46,808 nt of DNA from CALWZE01 sp964645785 (GCA_964645785.1 CAZYAV010000018.1:1-46808); one strand, 5' to 3'. Positions 21,858-30,792 are shown, numbered from the stretch's first letter. Notes: generated by a model not told the origin, from the sequence alone. Program-made: numbers and translations.

Positions 21858-24545
21858 ATGGACGAAAACAAAACCAACGAAAACAACCCGGCCGAAGAGC
21901 CGGAAATTGATAATTTCGACCCCAGCGAGCGTATAGATAAATTTTTGGAAAAGCTGGAGGAAAACGGCGTACTGACCGATTCTGTCGGCGCGCAGAAGCG
22001 GGAGAGCTATGACCCCGACTACATCGACCTCGGCCAATACGACCAATCGGAGACCGGGTTTGTCAGCCTGAAGGGGGAGGACGGGGCGCAGGCGCCCGAC
22101 GGCGCGCAGGCAGCCCAGCCCGCACCGCAGGCGGCCTCCCCAAAGACCGCAAAGGATGGGAAAAAGAAAGTGAGCGGCGAGAAGAACAAAAAGAAGGGCG
22201 GCAAACGCGCCGCCGTTGAGGACGAATACAAGCCCGGGCATCCGGGATGGCGCCGGTTTGGCAAGGTGGTGCTGTTCCTGTTCTGCCTTGGGGTTATCTG
22301 CGCGTGCGTTGTGGCGGTGGCGGCGGCGATGTACCTTGCAAAGGCCACGGCCAACGACGACGAGATCCTCGACCTCAACTCGCTTGAGCTGAGCTATGCC
22401 ACCCGCCTGATGGCGAAGAACAACACCACGGGCGAGTGGGAGGAATACGACCGCATCGCGGGCGGCGAGAACCGCATCTGGGTGAGCTATGACGAATTTC
22501 CCGACACCCTGCTCAAGGCGATTGTCGCGTCGGAGGATCTCGAGTTCTGGAACCACAAGGGGGTCAACATCAAGCGCACGGTTGCGGCGTTTATCAACGA
22601 GTATGTCTTCCAGCTGTGGAGCAACACCCAGGGCGGCTCGACCATCACCCAGCAGCTGGTCAAGAACATCACCAACGAAAAGAGCGTTTCCGGCATGGAC
22701 GGCGCGCTGCGCAAGATGCGGGAAATTTACCGCGCGTTCATGATGGAGCGGCAGTATTCCAAGGAGCAGATTCTGGAGGCCTACCTCAACACCTTCCGCC
22801 TCGGCGGCCAGATTGCGGGGATTGAGGCCGCCGCGAACCACTATTTCAACAAATCGACCAGCGAGCTGACCCTTGCGGAAAGCGCGGCGATTGTGTGTAT
22901 CACCAAATACCCGAGCCTGTACGACCCCTACATCGACCCCGAGGAAAACAAATACCAGCGGGAGGACGTCGTGCTGTGGACGATGCACGAGCGGGGGCTC
23001 ATCACCGACGCGGAGTATCAGGCCGCGCTGGCCGAGAGCGAGAACCTCGTCTTTACCAAGGGGGACACAAGCCAGACGGACGACGACGTCTATTCCTACT
23101 TTACCGACACGGCAATCCGCGAGGTCATCAAGGATTTGCAGGAAATCAACGGGATGACGGCGGCCGAAGCGGAGCGGTTTGTGTATGGCTATAACTATAT
23201 CGACGACGACGGGGAGCAGGTCAGCGGCGGCGGCGGCCTGACCATCTACCTGACCATCGACACCGAGATTCAGGCGGCGGTGGAGGATGTCGCGATGAAC
23301 CCGATTTACTGGGATACCGAGACCTACGGCTCCTGGGGGCGCAGCGACAACGACATTATCTGGCCGGCGCTCGAATACGAGGACGCGACGGACGAAAACG
23401 GCGAGTATATCCTCGACGAGAACGGCGACCGGGTGGAGGTGCTGGCCGAAAACCAGATTCAGGCCGCGATGGTCGTGATGAACTACAAGGGCGAGCTGAT
23501 GGGCGTGGCCGGCGGAATCCGGGAAAAGACGGGCAGCCTGAGCCTCAACCGCGCGGTTGATTCGGTGCGGCAGACCGGATCGTCCATGAAGCCGATTGCG
23601 GACTATGCGCCCGCGATTGAGCTGGACAAAATCACCTATTCCACCGTGTTCAACGACGCGCCGGTCGACGTCGTGAACGGCCAGCCCTGGCCGCGCAACT
23701 ACGACTGGACCTACGGCGCGCCGGTGACGGTTTACGACGGGCTGCGCCGCTCGCTGAACACGACGGCGGCGTCGGTCATGAAGCTGATCGGGCCGGACTA
23801 CTCCTTTGATTTTCTGACCACCAGCCTGGGCATCACCTCGCTGGCGGAGCCGTTTATCAACGAGGCGGGCGATGAGATTTCCGACCGCACGATGTCCCTT
23901 GCGCTGGGCGGCCTGACCTATGGCGTCAGCCCCTACGAGATGGCGGCGGCCTATCAGGTGTTCGGCAACGGCGGCGTCTACTACACCCCCCACTGCTACA
24001 CCCGCGTGGTCGATTCGCGCGGCGCGACCGTCCTCAACAAAACGCAGAACGTGCAGGAGATTCAGGCGATTTCCGAGGATACGGCGATGATTATGAACAA
24101 GCTGCTTGCGGGGGTTACCCGCAGCGGCACGGGCACGACCATGGCGCGCCATATGCCCAATAATATCCCGGTCATCGGCAAGACGGGCACAACCTCGGAC
24201 AACTGCGACTTCTGGGCAATCGGCATGACCCCCTACTATGTCATGGCCGTCTGGGAGGGCTATGACGAGATGGAGTATATGAAAACCCTGCGGCCGCACC
24301 CGACCCAGCAGGCGTTCGACCTGGTCATGTCCCGCATCCACGAAAATCTGGAATACAAGACCTTCCCGACCAGCGACAATGTCATCGCGGCGACCTACTG
24401 CACCGCCACCGGCCAGCTGGCAGGGCCGCTCTGCCCGACAACGGCGACCGGCTATTACAAAAAGGACAATGTCCCCGGCTACTGCACGCACGAGTTTGTG
24501 CCGAGCGAGGAGGAGCTGGCGGCGATGAACAACCAGCCGGGCTGA
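21858..24545 (+). CDS. Class A (bifunctional) penicillin-binding protein, PBP1A family
   Basis: An 895-residue peptidoglycan synthase. Numbering from an alternative GTG one codon upstream, residues 1-130 are an acidic then Lys-rich cytoplasmic tail and about 137-163 a single membrane anchor. The GT51 glycosyltransferase carries SEDLEFWNHKG (catalytic Glu227) and GGSTITQQLVKN. The transpeptidase follows, with Ser576-Ser-Met-Lys579, Ser633-Leu-Asn635 and Lys776-Thr-Gly. The acidic/basic N-terminal extension is longer than usual. AAGGAG lies 10 bases before ATG 21858. It is a single gene between its promoter and a strong terminator. Confidence 0.96.
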   Translation: MDENKTNENNPAEEPEIDNFDPSERIDKFLEKLEENGVLTDSVGAQKRESYDPDYIDLGQYDQSETGFVSLKGEDGAQAPDGAQAAQPAPQAASPKTAKDGKKKVSGEKNKKKGGKRAAVEDEYKPGHPGWRRFGKVVLFLFCLGVICACVVAVAAAMYLAKATANDDEILDLNSLELSYATRLMAKNNTTGEWEEYDRIAGGENRIWVSYDEFPDTLLKAIVASEDLEFWNHKGVNIKRTVAAFINEYVFQLWSNTQGGSTITQQLVKNITNEKSVSGMDGALRKMREIYRAFMMERQYSKEQILEAYLNTFRLGGQIAGIEAAANHYFNKSTSELTLAESAAIVCITKYPSLYDPYIDPEENKYQREDVVLWTMHERGLITDAEYQAALAESENLVFTKGDTSQTDDDVYSYFTDTAIREVIKDLQEINGMTAAEAERFVYGYNYIDDDGEQVSGGGGLTIYLTIDTEIQAAVEDVAMNPIYWDTETYGSWGRSDNDIIWPALEYEDATDENGEYILDENGDRVEVLAENQIQAAMVVMNYKGELMGVAGGIREKTGSLSLNRAVDSVRQTGSSMKPIADYAPAIELDKITYSTVFNDAPVDVVNGQPWPRNYDWTYGAPVTVYDGLRRSLNTTAASVMKLIGPDYSFDFLTTSLGITSLAEPFINEAGDEISDRTMSLALGGLTYGVSPYEMAAAYQVFGNGGVYYTPHCYTRVVDSRGATVLNKTQNVQEIQAISEDTAMIMNKLLAGVTRSGTGTTMARHMPNNIPVIGKTGTTSDNCDFWAIGMTPYYVMAVWEGYDEMEYMKTLRPHPTQQAFDLVMSRIHENLEYKTFPTSDNVIAATYCTATGQLAGPLCPTTATGYYKKDNVPGYCTHEFVPSEEELAAMNNQPG

Positions 24546-24573
24546 CGGGTTCGGCCTGCGCGGGCAAGACAAA

Positions 24574-24610
24574 ACAGGCGGGCTGCCGTTCCTTCCGGCA
24601 GCCCGCCTGT
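24574..24610. terminator. Strong bidirectional terminator
   Basis: A 15-bp perfect stem, ACAGGCGGGCTGCCG/CGGCAGCCCGCCTGT, with a 7-base loop, preceded by AAA and followed by TT. It separates the PBP gene (+) from the convergent small gene (-). Confidence 0.7.
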
Positions 24611-24632
24611 TCCGCTGCTGCGCAGCGGGGGC

Positions 24633-24782
24633 TTACAGATCGTCCGCGTCCTGCACGGGGTGCTCGTCCTGCTCAACCGGCTTGCCGGTGTAGCTGCCGT
24701 TTGGGTCAAAGCGGGAATCACCCTGCGCGGCCGCGTCGACGACCGCCTCCGCCCGGGCGGAGGGAGTGGCTTTGTCTGTCAT
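24633..24782 (-). CDS. Small conserved acidic protein with GSYTG and PVQDADDL motifs (49 aa)
   Basis: A 49-residue soluble protein, MTDKATPSARAEAV at the N terminus and DPNGSYTGKPVEQDEHPVQD plus ADDL at the end. From memory, the GSYTG...PVQDADDL ending recurs in short hypothetical proteins of Clostridia, with no known function. The protein has no membrane segment or metal motif. A purine-rich stretch (AAAGGCGGCG) lies about 8-11 bases before ATG 24782; longer upstream starts add nothing conserved. Confidence 0.7.
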   Translation of the reverse strand: MTDKATPSARAEAVVDAAAQGDSRFDPNGSYTGKPVEQDEHPVQDADDL

Positions 24783-24909
24783 GCTGGCGCCGCCTTTCCT
24801 TGTTTTCCGGCCATGCCGGATATCCTTAGTGTGTCCCGATTCCAGCCGAAAATGTGCGGGGGGAGGGGCGGCGTTCCGGGCGCGGATGCCCGGCATGACA
24901 ACAGATAAA

Positions 24910-24944
24910 AAGGCCGCAGGCGGGTTGCCCCGCCCTGCGGCCTT
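24910..24944 (-). terminator. Terminator of the copA-copZ operon
   Basis: AAGGCCGCAGG (24910-24920) pairs with CCTGCGGCCTT (24934-24944), with a further inner CGGG/CCCG pairing. On the minus strand it is followed by TTTATCTG. It lies 24 bases after the copZ stop. Confidence 0.75.
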
Positions 24945-24967
24945 CTGCTTTGCCTGTCTGCTTCCGC

Positions 24968-25174
24968 TCAGCGGACGACGTCGAAGCCGAGATCCTCAAT
25001 CGCGGCCTCAATCTCCCCGAGCGAAACCGCCGCCTCGTCGAATTCGACGTTCGCGCGGTTCTCTTCCAGGGACACGTCGTAGCTCTGCACGCCCGCCAGC
25101 TTGCCGAGCGCGCCCTCGACCCGCGCCTTGCAGTGGCCGCACGCCATACCGCTGATCTTGATTTGTTGTTTCAT
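24968..25174 (-). CDS. copZ: Copper chaperone CopZ-like HMA protein
   Basis: A 68-residue single heavy-metal-associated domain with the copper-binding MACGHC motif (Cys12 and Cys15) and a ferredoxin-like fold pattern ending IEAAIEDLGFDV. It delivers Cu(I) to the adjacent CopA ATPase. It follows copA by 25 bases on the same strand and precedes a terminator, so it is the distal gene of copA-copZ. Confidence 0.93.
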   Translation of the reverse strand: MKQQIKISGMACGHCKARVEGALGKLAGVQSYDVSLEENRANVEFDEAAVSLGEIEAAIEDLGFDVVR

Positions 25175-25199
25175 ACAAACTATCCTCCCAAAAAATTAT

Positions 25200-27446
25200 T
25201 TAATCGAGCTGAATCAGGTTGAGACGGAGCGCGTTGGACACGACGCTGACCGACGACAGCGACATCGCCGCCGCCGCGATGACCGGGTTGAGCAGCGGCC
25301 CCCCGAACGCGTACAGCAGCCCGCCCGCAACAGGGATTCCGATACTATTATAACAGAAAGCCCAGAAAAGATTCTGCTTAATATTGCGAATCACCGCGCG
25401 GGAAAGCTTGATTGCCTCGGCAACCCCCTTCAGCGAGCTGCCCATCAGCACCACATCGGCCGATTCGATGGCGACGTCGGTGCCGCTGCCAATCGCGATG
25501 CCGACATCCGCGAACGCGAGTGCCGGGGCGTCGTTGATGCCGTCCCCAACCATCGCGACCCGCAGCCCTTGGTCGCGGTACTGCTTGACGACGCTCGCCT
25601 TGTCCTCGGGCATGACCTCGGCGACGACCTCGTCCACCCCAACCGATTTGGCGATGGCCTCGGCGGTAATCCGGTTGTCGCCGGTGATCATCACGGTTTT
25701 GATGCCCAGTGCGTGCAGCCTGCCGATGGCCTCGGCGCTGTCCGGCTTGACCACATCCGCAACCGCGACGATCCCGGCATAGGCGCCGTCCACCGCGAAG
25801 TAGAGCGGGGTTTTGCCCTCGCCCGCCAGCCGCTCGGCCGCCTGCTGCGCGCCCGCGGCGTCGACGCCGAGCTGCTTCATATAGTCCAGGTTGCCGCCGT
25901 TGACCCGCCGGCCGTCCACCGTGACCTCGATGCCGAGCCCCGAATGCGCGGTGTAGCCGCCGCTCTCGCCCAGCGCGAGCCCCAGCTCGTCCGCGCGGCG
26001 GACAATCGCCTCGCCCAGCGGATGCTCGGACAGCTTTTCGGCCGCCGCGGCGAGCGCGAGCAGGGAGGCCTCGTCATAGCCGGGCGTGGGCAGCGTGTCG
26101 GTGACCGAGGGCTCGCCCTTTGTGATGGTGCCGGTCTTGTCCAGCAGGACAACCGAGACGGCCTTGGCCGTTTCAATCGCCTCGCCGTTTTTAAAGAGAA
26201 TGCCGCGGGAAGCGCCCTTGCCGGTGCCGACCATGATCGCCGTCGGGGTTGCAAGCCCGAGCGCGCAGGGGCAGGCGATGACCAGCACGGAGACGAAGAT
26301 TTTGAGCACGAAGGAGAGGTTGTGCCCCGCAAGTGCCCAGATGATCGCGCACAGAAGCGCGATGGACATGGAAATCGGGACAAAATAGCCCGAGACGACG
26401 TCCGCAAGCTTGGCAATCGGCGCTTTTTGCCCCTGCGCCTCCTCAACCAGGCGGATGATCTGGGACAGGGTGCTGTCCTTGCCCAGCCGGGTGACCTCGA
26501 CCCGCAGCGCGCCGTTTTTGTTGACCGTTGCGCCGGTGACCCGATCCCCCTGCTTTTTGCCCACCGGCATACTCTCGCCGGTCAGCATGGATTCGTCAAC
26601 CGAGCTTGTGCCCTCGACAACGACCCCGTCCGCCGGGATTTTCTCCCCCGGCTTGACAATCATGATGTCCCCGACCCGCAGCTGCTCGGCGTCGATTGTC
26701 TCGACCGCGCCGTCCCGCTCCACCGTTGCGGTCGGGGCGCTGAGGGAATAGAGGCTGGCGATGGCGTTCCCGGTCTTCTGCTTGGCGCGCGCCTCCATAT
26801 ATTTGCCGACCATGATGAGGGTGACAATCATCGCGCTCGATTCAAAATACATATCCATGCTCGCGTGGGTATCGCCGCCGAGGATCCGCACGAGAGAATA
26901 CAAACTGTATAAAAACGCGGCGGATGTACCGACCGCAACCAAGCTGTCCATGTTGGGATGCCCCTTGAACAGCGCCTTAAAGCCGTTGATATAGAATTTG
27001 CGCCCGCAGACAAGCACCGGGACGGTGAGCGCCAGCTGCACCAGCGCGTAGGCGAGCGGGTGGCTCATCGGCTCCAGAAAGGGCGGGTAGGGCAGCTTGA
27101 CAAAGGTAATCATATGCGCCATCGCGATGTAGAACAACGGGACGGTGAACACAAGCGCGATGATAAGCCGCCGCTTTTGCAGGTGCAGCGCCTCGTCCTG
27201 CTGGGCAAAACGCTGCTCGTCCGCCTCCTCGGTTCGCTCAATCAGCTGGAACCCCGCCTTGTCGACGGCGGCGGCAATGTCCGCCAGCGTGCCGGCCTTT
27301 TCGTCGTACACGACATCCAGCCGCTCGGTTGCGAGGTTGACCGACGCGCTTGCCACAAACGGGAGCCGGCTGCAAGCCCGCTCGACCGACGCCGCGCAGG
27401 CCGCGCAGCTCATCCCCTTGATGGTGGCTGTTTCCTTTTTGGACAT
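25200..27446 (-). CDS. copA: Copper-translocating P1B-type ATPase
   Basis: A 748-residue membrane pump exporting Cu(I). One N-terminal HMA domain carries GMSCAAC (Cys14, Cys17). The membrane Cys-Pro-Cys (VIACPCALGLATPTA) marks the copper class. Phosphorylation is at Asp436 in DKTGTIT, and the hinge is GDGINDAPALA. HP in SEHPLGEAIV of the nucleotide domain is also present. ATG 27446 is chosen over a frame six codons longer because GGGG lies 7 bases upstream. It is transcribed from a near-perfect promoter with operator-like dyads. Confidence 0.96.
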   Translation of the reverse strand: MSKKETATIKGMSCAACAASVERACSRLPFVASASVNLATERLDVVYDEKAGTLADIAAAVDKAGFQLIERTEEADEQRFAQQDEALHLQKRRLIIALVFTVPLFYIAMAHMITFVKLPYPPFLEPMSHPLAYALVQLALTVPVLVCGRKFYINGFKALFKGHPNMDSLVAVGTSAAFLYSLYSLVRILGGDTHASMDMYFESSAMIVTLIMVGKYMEARAKQKTGNAIASLYSLSAPTATVERDGAVETIDAEQLRVGDIMIVKPGEKIPADGVVVEGTSSVDESMLTGESMPVGKKQGDRVTGATVNKNGALRVEVTRLGKDSTLSQIIRLVEEAQGQKAPIAKLADVVSGYFVPISMSIALLCAIIWALAGHNLSFVLKIFVSVLVIACPCALGLATPTAIMVGTGKGASRGILFKNGEAIETAKAVSVVLLDKTGTITKGEPSVTDTLPTPGYDEASLLALAAAAEKLSEHPLGEAIVRRADELGLALGESGGYTAHSGLGIEVTVDGRRVNGGNLDYMKQLGVDAAGAQQAAERLAGEGKTPLYFAVDGAYAGIVAVADVVKPDSAEAIGRLHALGIKTVMITGDNRITAEAIAKSVGVDEVVAEVMPEDKASVVKQYRDQGLRVAMVGDGINDAPALAFADVGIAIGSGTDVAIESADVVLMGSSLKGVAEAIKLSRAVIRNIKQNLFWAFCYNSIGIPVAGGLLYAFGGPLLNPVIAAAAMSLSSVSVVSNALRLNLIQLD

Positions 27447-27467
27447 AACATACCCCTTTCGCATTCT

Positions 27468-27477
27468 GACATATGTC
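27468..27477. promoter_or_regulatory. Perfect palindrome in the copA leader
   Basis: GACATATGTC, between the promoter and the start codon. It matches the inner 8 positions of the CopY/BlaI-type box TACAnnTGTA, with both outer bases changed. It may be an operator. Confidence 0.35.
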
Positions 27478-27501
27478 CGATTGACTCTTCCAACAACATC
27501 T

Positions 27502-27529
27502 ATTATACCGGGAGATTGGCGTTTGTCAA
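27502..27529 (-). promoter_or_regulatory. Promoter of copA-copZ
   Basis: On the minus strand a perfect TTGACA (27529-27524), a 16-base spacer and a perfect TATAAT (27507-27502). Such a strong core promoter usually needs a repressor, and dyads flank it. Confidence 0.8.
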
Positions 27530-27536
27530 TATTAAA

Positions 27537-27553
27537 TATACCGGTTTGGTATA
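27537..27553. promoter_or_regulatory. CsoR-like dyad upstream of the copA promoter
   Basis: TATACC (27537-27542) and GGTATA (27548-27553) form an inverted repeat with a 5-base spacer, similar in plan to CsoR sites (TACC...GGTA). TATACCGG recurs at 27504-27511 over the -10, 33 bases away. No csoR gene is in the window. Confidence 0.45.
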
Positions 27554-27963
27554 CTTCTTAATTCTGGGACGGCTGCGGGAGAGCGCTGCCCGGCAAACAC
27601 AGGGCAAACGGGGTCGGCACCGCCTCATTGAAGGATAAATGCCGCGGCGATGGCAGGGGGCGCGCTGCCGGTTTGTGTGGGCGGGCGGCACAGCTCTGGG
27701 GCGAGCCGGTGCGGATTCCGCATACCCGGCAGCAAAAGGGAGGGCTGATCCAACTGACATGGCGGGAACCGCGGGCAGCGGCACGAGCCGGGCGGAGTGG
27801 ATTGAGTGGGTCGAGGTTCTCGGCCGCCGCGCTTCGGGCAGGGATAATCCGGCCGCCCGGCATTTGAAGCGGCGGCACAGCCCTGTGTCCGGCCGCCGGG
27901 GATGGGGCGAGCCGGGGTAATCGGGAAGGCGGCGGTTTGGCCGATGCGCCGTGCCGGGCAAAA
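27554..27963. other. GC-rich gene-free spacer
   Basis: About 410 bases between the copA control region and the spoIIQ terminator. No coding frame with protein-like features, promoter or repeat was found. Confidence 0.45.
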
Positions 27964-27998
27964 GAAACGCCGTCCGGCGGGAGGCCGGACGGCGTTTC
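27964..27998 (-). terminator. Terminator of spoIIQ
   Basis: A 15-bp perfect stem, GAAACGCCGTCCGGC/GCCGGACGGCGTTTC, with a 5-base loop, followed on the minus strand by TTTTG. It lies about 30 bases after the gene. Confidence 0.8.
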
Positions 27999-28026
27999 GA
28001 CGATGCGGCAGGGGCGGGGAGGCTGC

Positions 28027-28725
28027 TCAGAAAAGGGTTTCCGGGTCGACCCGCTTGTCCCCCGAGCGCAGTTCAAAGTGCAGATGCGGCAGCTCGGCGC
28101 GCTCGATGAGGGCGCTGTCCCCCACCGCGCCGAGGACATCCCCCTGCGAGACTCTCTGCCCAACCTCGACCCCGTCGAACGCGGCGAGATTGGCATAGAG
28201 CGCGTGGTAGCCGGTGTCGAGCTTCAGCTCGACAAGATTGCCGAGCAGCGGGTCATATTCGGCGCGGGTGATTTCGCCCGAATAGACCGCCAGCACCTGC
28301 TCGCCCATCGCCGCGGTGTAATCCGCGCCGTTGTGGGTGCGCCAGTCGTTCATGGTCTCGCTTTTGACAAGCTCGGTTCCGCTGAACGGCTGGGAGACCG
28401 CGCCGGACACGGGGCGTGTATACACGGGGATCAGCGGGTCGGGTGCGGAGGAGACCGGCTCGCTTTCCTCCGGCTGCATCACGGGCGCGGGCTCCGGCTC
28501 GACGGGCTCGGCCGGCGGTTCCGGCTCGGTGACCGGGAGCTTGACCTCCGGCTCGTTATGGACGAGCTGGGCGTCCGGATCGGGATCCGGCGCCGCGGCG
28601 CCAAGCAGGCTGGTGACGGCGGCATAGGAGGCGATTGCGCCCGCGATGACGAACAGAATCATGGCGGCATAAAAGCCGTTTTTCTTCATGAAGCCCCGAA
28701 ATGTTGTTTTATTCTTTCTGCTCAT
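28027..28725 (-). CDS. spoIIQ: SpoIIQ-like M23 metallopeptidase
   Basis: A 232-residue protein: basic N terminus, one membrane helix (about 19-41), a Pro/Glu-rich linker (45-98) and an M23/LytM domain. The zinc ligands are all present: His131 and Asp135 in HNGAD, and His214 and His216 in HLHFEL. SETMNDWRTHNGADY is typical of SpoIIQ, the forespore partner of SpoIIIAH in the engulfment channel. In Clostridia this protein can keep an intact zinc site, unlike Bacillus. A forespore-type promoter lies upstream. It could be another anchored endopeptidase, but the promoter supports SpoIIQ. Confidence 0.85.
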   Translation of the reverse strand: MSRKNKTTFRGFMKKNGFYAAMILFVIAGAIASYAAVTSLLGAAAPDPDPDAQLVHNEPEVKLPVTEPEPPAEPVEPEPAPVMQPEESEPVSSAPDPLIPVYTRPVSGAVSQPFSGTELVKSETMNDWRTHNGADYTAAMGEQVLAVYSGEITRAEYDPLLGNLVELKLDTGYHALYANLAAFDGVEVGQRVSQGDVLGAVGDSALIERAELPHLHFELRSGDKRVDPETLF

Positions 28726-28778
28726 TGCTTCAAATCCTTTCGACGCGCCGAACGCGCGGCGTCTTAATCATTTGGTGA

Positions 28779-28808
28779 TAGTTTGCGCGCGGGAAAGGGA
28801 TAATATAC
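28779..28808 (-). promoter_or_regulatory. Forespore (sigma-F/G type) promoter of spoIIQ
   Basis: On the minus strand GTATA (28808-28804), an 18-base spacer and CAAACTA (28785-28779). This matches the sigma-G consensus gHATR-N18-CATAMTA at all but one position, and sigma-F promoters are similar. It is 54 bases before the start codon. No good sigma-A promoter is seen here. Confidence 0.55.
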
Positions 28809-29034
28809 AGAAGCCGCGCACTTTTTTGCGCGCGCGGTGTGCGGGGTACGGCCGCACCTCACCTGTGCAAAGGAGGCCGGGGGACAGGCTTACAAGCGCC
28901 GCGTTCCGCCACCTGTGTACCGGCCGCCTGCGGCACCCTCGCCCGCGCATAATTCGCCCGGCACATGCCCCAACAGTGCCCGCACGGCATAACCCACCGC
29001 CGCGCCGGATAGCCGCCGCCGGCAACAAAAAAAC

Positions 29035-29061
29035 GGGCAGCCCGCACCATGCAGGCCGCCC
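29035..29061 (-). terminator. Terminator of the FGGY kinase gene
   Basis: GGGCAGCCCGCA (29035-29046) pairs with TGCAGGCCGCCC (29050-29061) with two mismatches. On the minus strand it is followed by CG and a seven-T run. Confidence 0.75.
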
Positions 29062-29148
29062 AATTCTGTCTTGCTTTTTGCGGCGCAAAGACGCTTTTTA
29101 AGCCGCGTCCACCGGCTCGGGGGAGCGGCCGGAATAAACCGCCGCTTG

Positions 29149-30666
29149 TCAGAGCAGCTGCACGGCGGCGCGCTCGACCGGCAGCCCCGCGCTGAACCGC
29201 TCCATGAATTTCTCAAAGCCCGCAACATCCTGCGGGTCGGGCGCAAGGGTGGTCGAGACCGCGCTGTCGAACACCTCCTGCTGCAAATACACGTCGAACG
29301 GCCGGCCGCCGCCGGCCAGCCTGTAGGCCGCAAGCAGCGCCATGCCGAACGGGCCGCCCTCGCCCGCCGTTTCCATACAGGTAATTGGCACGCCGCAGGC
29401 CGCGGCGAGGTAACGCTGGCCGACCCCCGGCGTTTTGAAAAAGCCGCCGTGCCCGGTCAGCCCCCGGATCTCGACCTTTTCCTCCCGCAGGATATCCATG
29501 CCCAGCCGCAGGGTCGCCATAATCGCGTAGAGATTGGCGCGCACAAAATTCGCGAGGTTGAACGTCCCGTCCGCGCGGCGGACAACCATCGGCCGCCCCT
29601 CGTCCAGGTGGGTGATCCCCTCCCCGGCGAGGTAATTGTAGACGGTCACCCCGGCGCAGTCCGGCGCGCCCTCCAGGCTTTTTTGATAAAGCCGGGTGAA
29701 CAGCGCGCCCATGTCCGGCTCGACCCCCATGAGCGAGAGGGTCTCGGCCAGCAGGCGCACCCACTCGTTCATATCGTTTGTGCCGTTGTTGCAGTGCGCC
29801 ATCGCGACCGGCCGCCCGTCCGGCGTCGCAACGATGTCGATTTCCTGATACACCCGGCTGAGCGGCCGCTCAAGCACGACCATCGAGAAAATGGAGGTGC
29901 CGGCGGAGACATTCCCCGTGCCCACCGCGACGGAATTGGTCGCGGTCATGCCGGTCGCGGCGTCCCCCTCGGGCGGCGCAAGCGGGGTACCGGCCGGGAT
30001 TCCGCCGCCCAGCAGCCGCGCGCCCGCTTCGGTCAGGCTGCCCGCCGCCTGCCCGGCCTTCAGCACGTCCGGCAGCACCGCCCGGATATCCCAGGGCTGC
30101 TCGCGGGTCAGCGCCGCAAACTGCTCCAGCATCTCCTCGTCAAAGCAGCCCTTTTCCCCGTCAACCGGGAACATGCCGCTCGCGTCGCCGATCCCGACCG
30201 CGTTCACCCCGGTCAGCCGGTAGTGGATATAGCCCGCAAGGGTGGTGATGTGCGCGACCCCGCCGACATGGGACTCGCCGTTCAGCACGGCCTGATACAG
30301 GTGCGCGATGCTCCACCGCTGGGGGACGTTGAAGCGGAACGCCTCGGTCAATTTATCCGCCGCCTGCGCCGTGATGGTGTTCTGCCAGGTGCGGAACGGG
30401 GTCAGCAGCTTCCAGTCCGCGTCAAACGCAAGATACCCGTGCATCATGCCCGAAATGCCCAGGCAGGCGACCGTCTCGGGCTGGGTGATGCCCCGCATGG
30501 CGGACAGCAGACCCTGCCAGACCTCCTCGAGGTCGTAGGTCCAGACCCCGTTTTCAAACCGGCTCGCCCAGCCGTATTCCCCGGCACTGACCGGGTGCAG
30601 CTTCTCGTCGACCTGCACCGCCTTGATTTTGGTTGAGCCGAACTCGATCCCAAGATATGTACGCAT
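29149..30666 (-). CDS. FGGY family carbohydrate kinase
   Basis: A 505-residue sugar kinase with two ASKHA domains. It shows the N-terminal phosphate-binding GIEFGSTKIKAV, GISGMMHGYLAFD near residue 75, a second phosphate loop SVAVGTGNVSAGTS, and GLTGHGGFFKTPGVGQ and the adenosine region TAGEGGPFGMALLAA near the end. Relatives phosphorylate xylulose, ribulose, rhamnulose or gluconate. Substrate cannot be assigned, because no isomerase or transporter is adjacent. ATG 30666 is chosen because GGAGG lies about 9 bases upstream. Confidence 0.88.
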   Translation of the reverse strand: MRTYLGIEFGSTKIKAVQVDEKLHPVSAGEYGWASRFENGVWTYDLEEVWQGLLSAMRGITQPETVACLGISGMMHGYLAFDADWKLLTPFRTWQNTITAQAADKLTEAFRFNVPQRWSIAHLYQAVLNGESHVGGVAHITTLAGYIHYRLTGVNAVGIGDASGMFPVDGEKGCFDEEMLEQFAALTREQPWDIRAVLPDVLKAGQAAGSLTEAGARLLGGGIPAGTPLAPPEGDAATGMTATNSVAVGTGNVSAGTSIFSMVVLERPLSRVYQEIDIVATPDGRPVAMAHCNNGTNDMNEWVRLLAETLSLMGVEPDMGALFTRLYQKSLEGAPDCAGVTVYNYLAGEGITHLDEGRPMVVRRADGTFNLANFVRANLYAIMATLRLGMDILREEKVEIRGLTGHGGFFKTPGVGQRYLAAACGVPITCMETAGEGGPFGMALLAAYRLAGGGRPFDVYLQQEVFDSAVSTTLAPDPQDVAGFEKFMERFSAGLPVERAAVQLL

Positions 30667-30763
30667 CCAACCGCTCCTCCTCAATTCTGCAAACTGCCCT
30701 GTGCAGCCCGTGCCCCGGCCGCCGCGCGGACAGGCCGTGCCGGTTTTGCTTTAATATAGTATT

Positions 30764-30792
30764 TATTATAAACCAAACCGGCCGCCCCGGCA
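30764..30792 (-). promoter_or_regulatory. Promoter of the FGGY kinase gene
   Basis: On the minus strand TTGCCG (30792-30787), a 17-base spacer and a perfect TATAAT (30769-30764), about 100 bases before the start. Confidence 0.6.

Noticed and set aside
21798..24572. 924-codon open frame antisense to the PBP gene
   Set aside because: Composition artefact opposite a gene with all PBP motifs; its sequence has no family signature.
25101..26912. 603-codon plus-strand frame opposite copA
   Set aside because: Antisense shadow; His/Asp/Arg-rich low-information protein, while copA has all P-type ATPase motifs.
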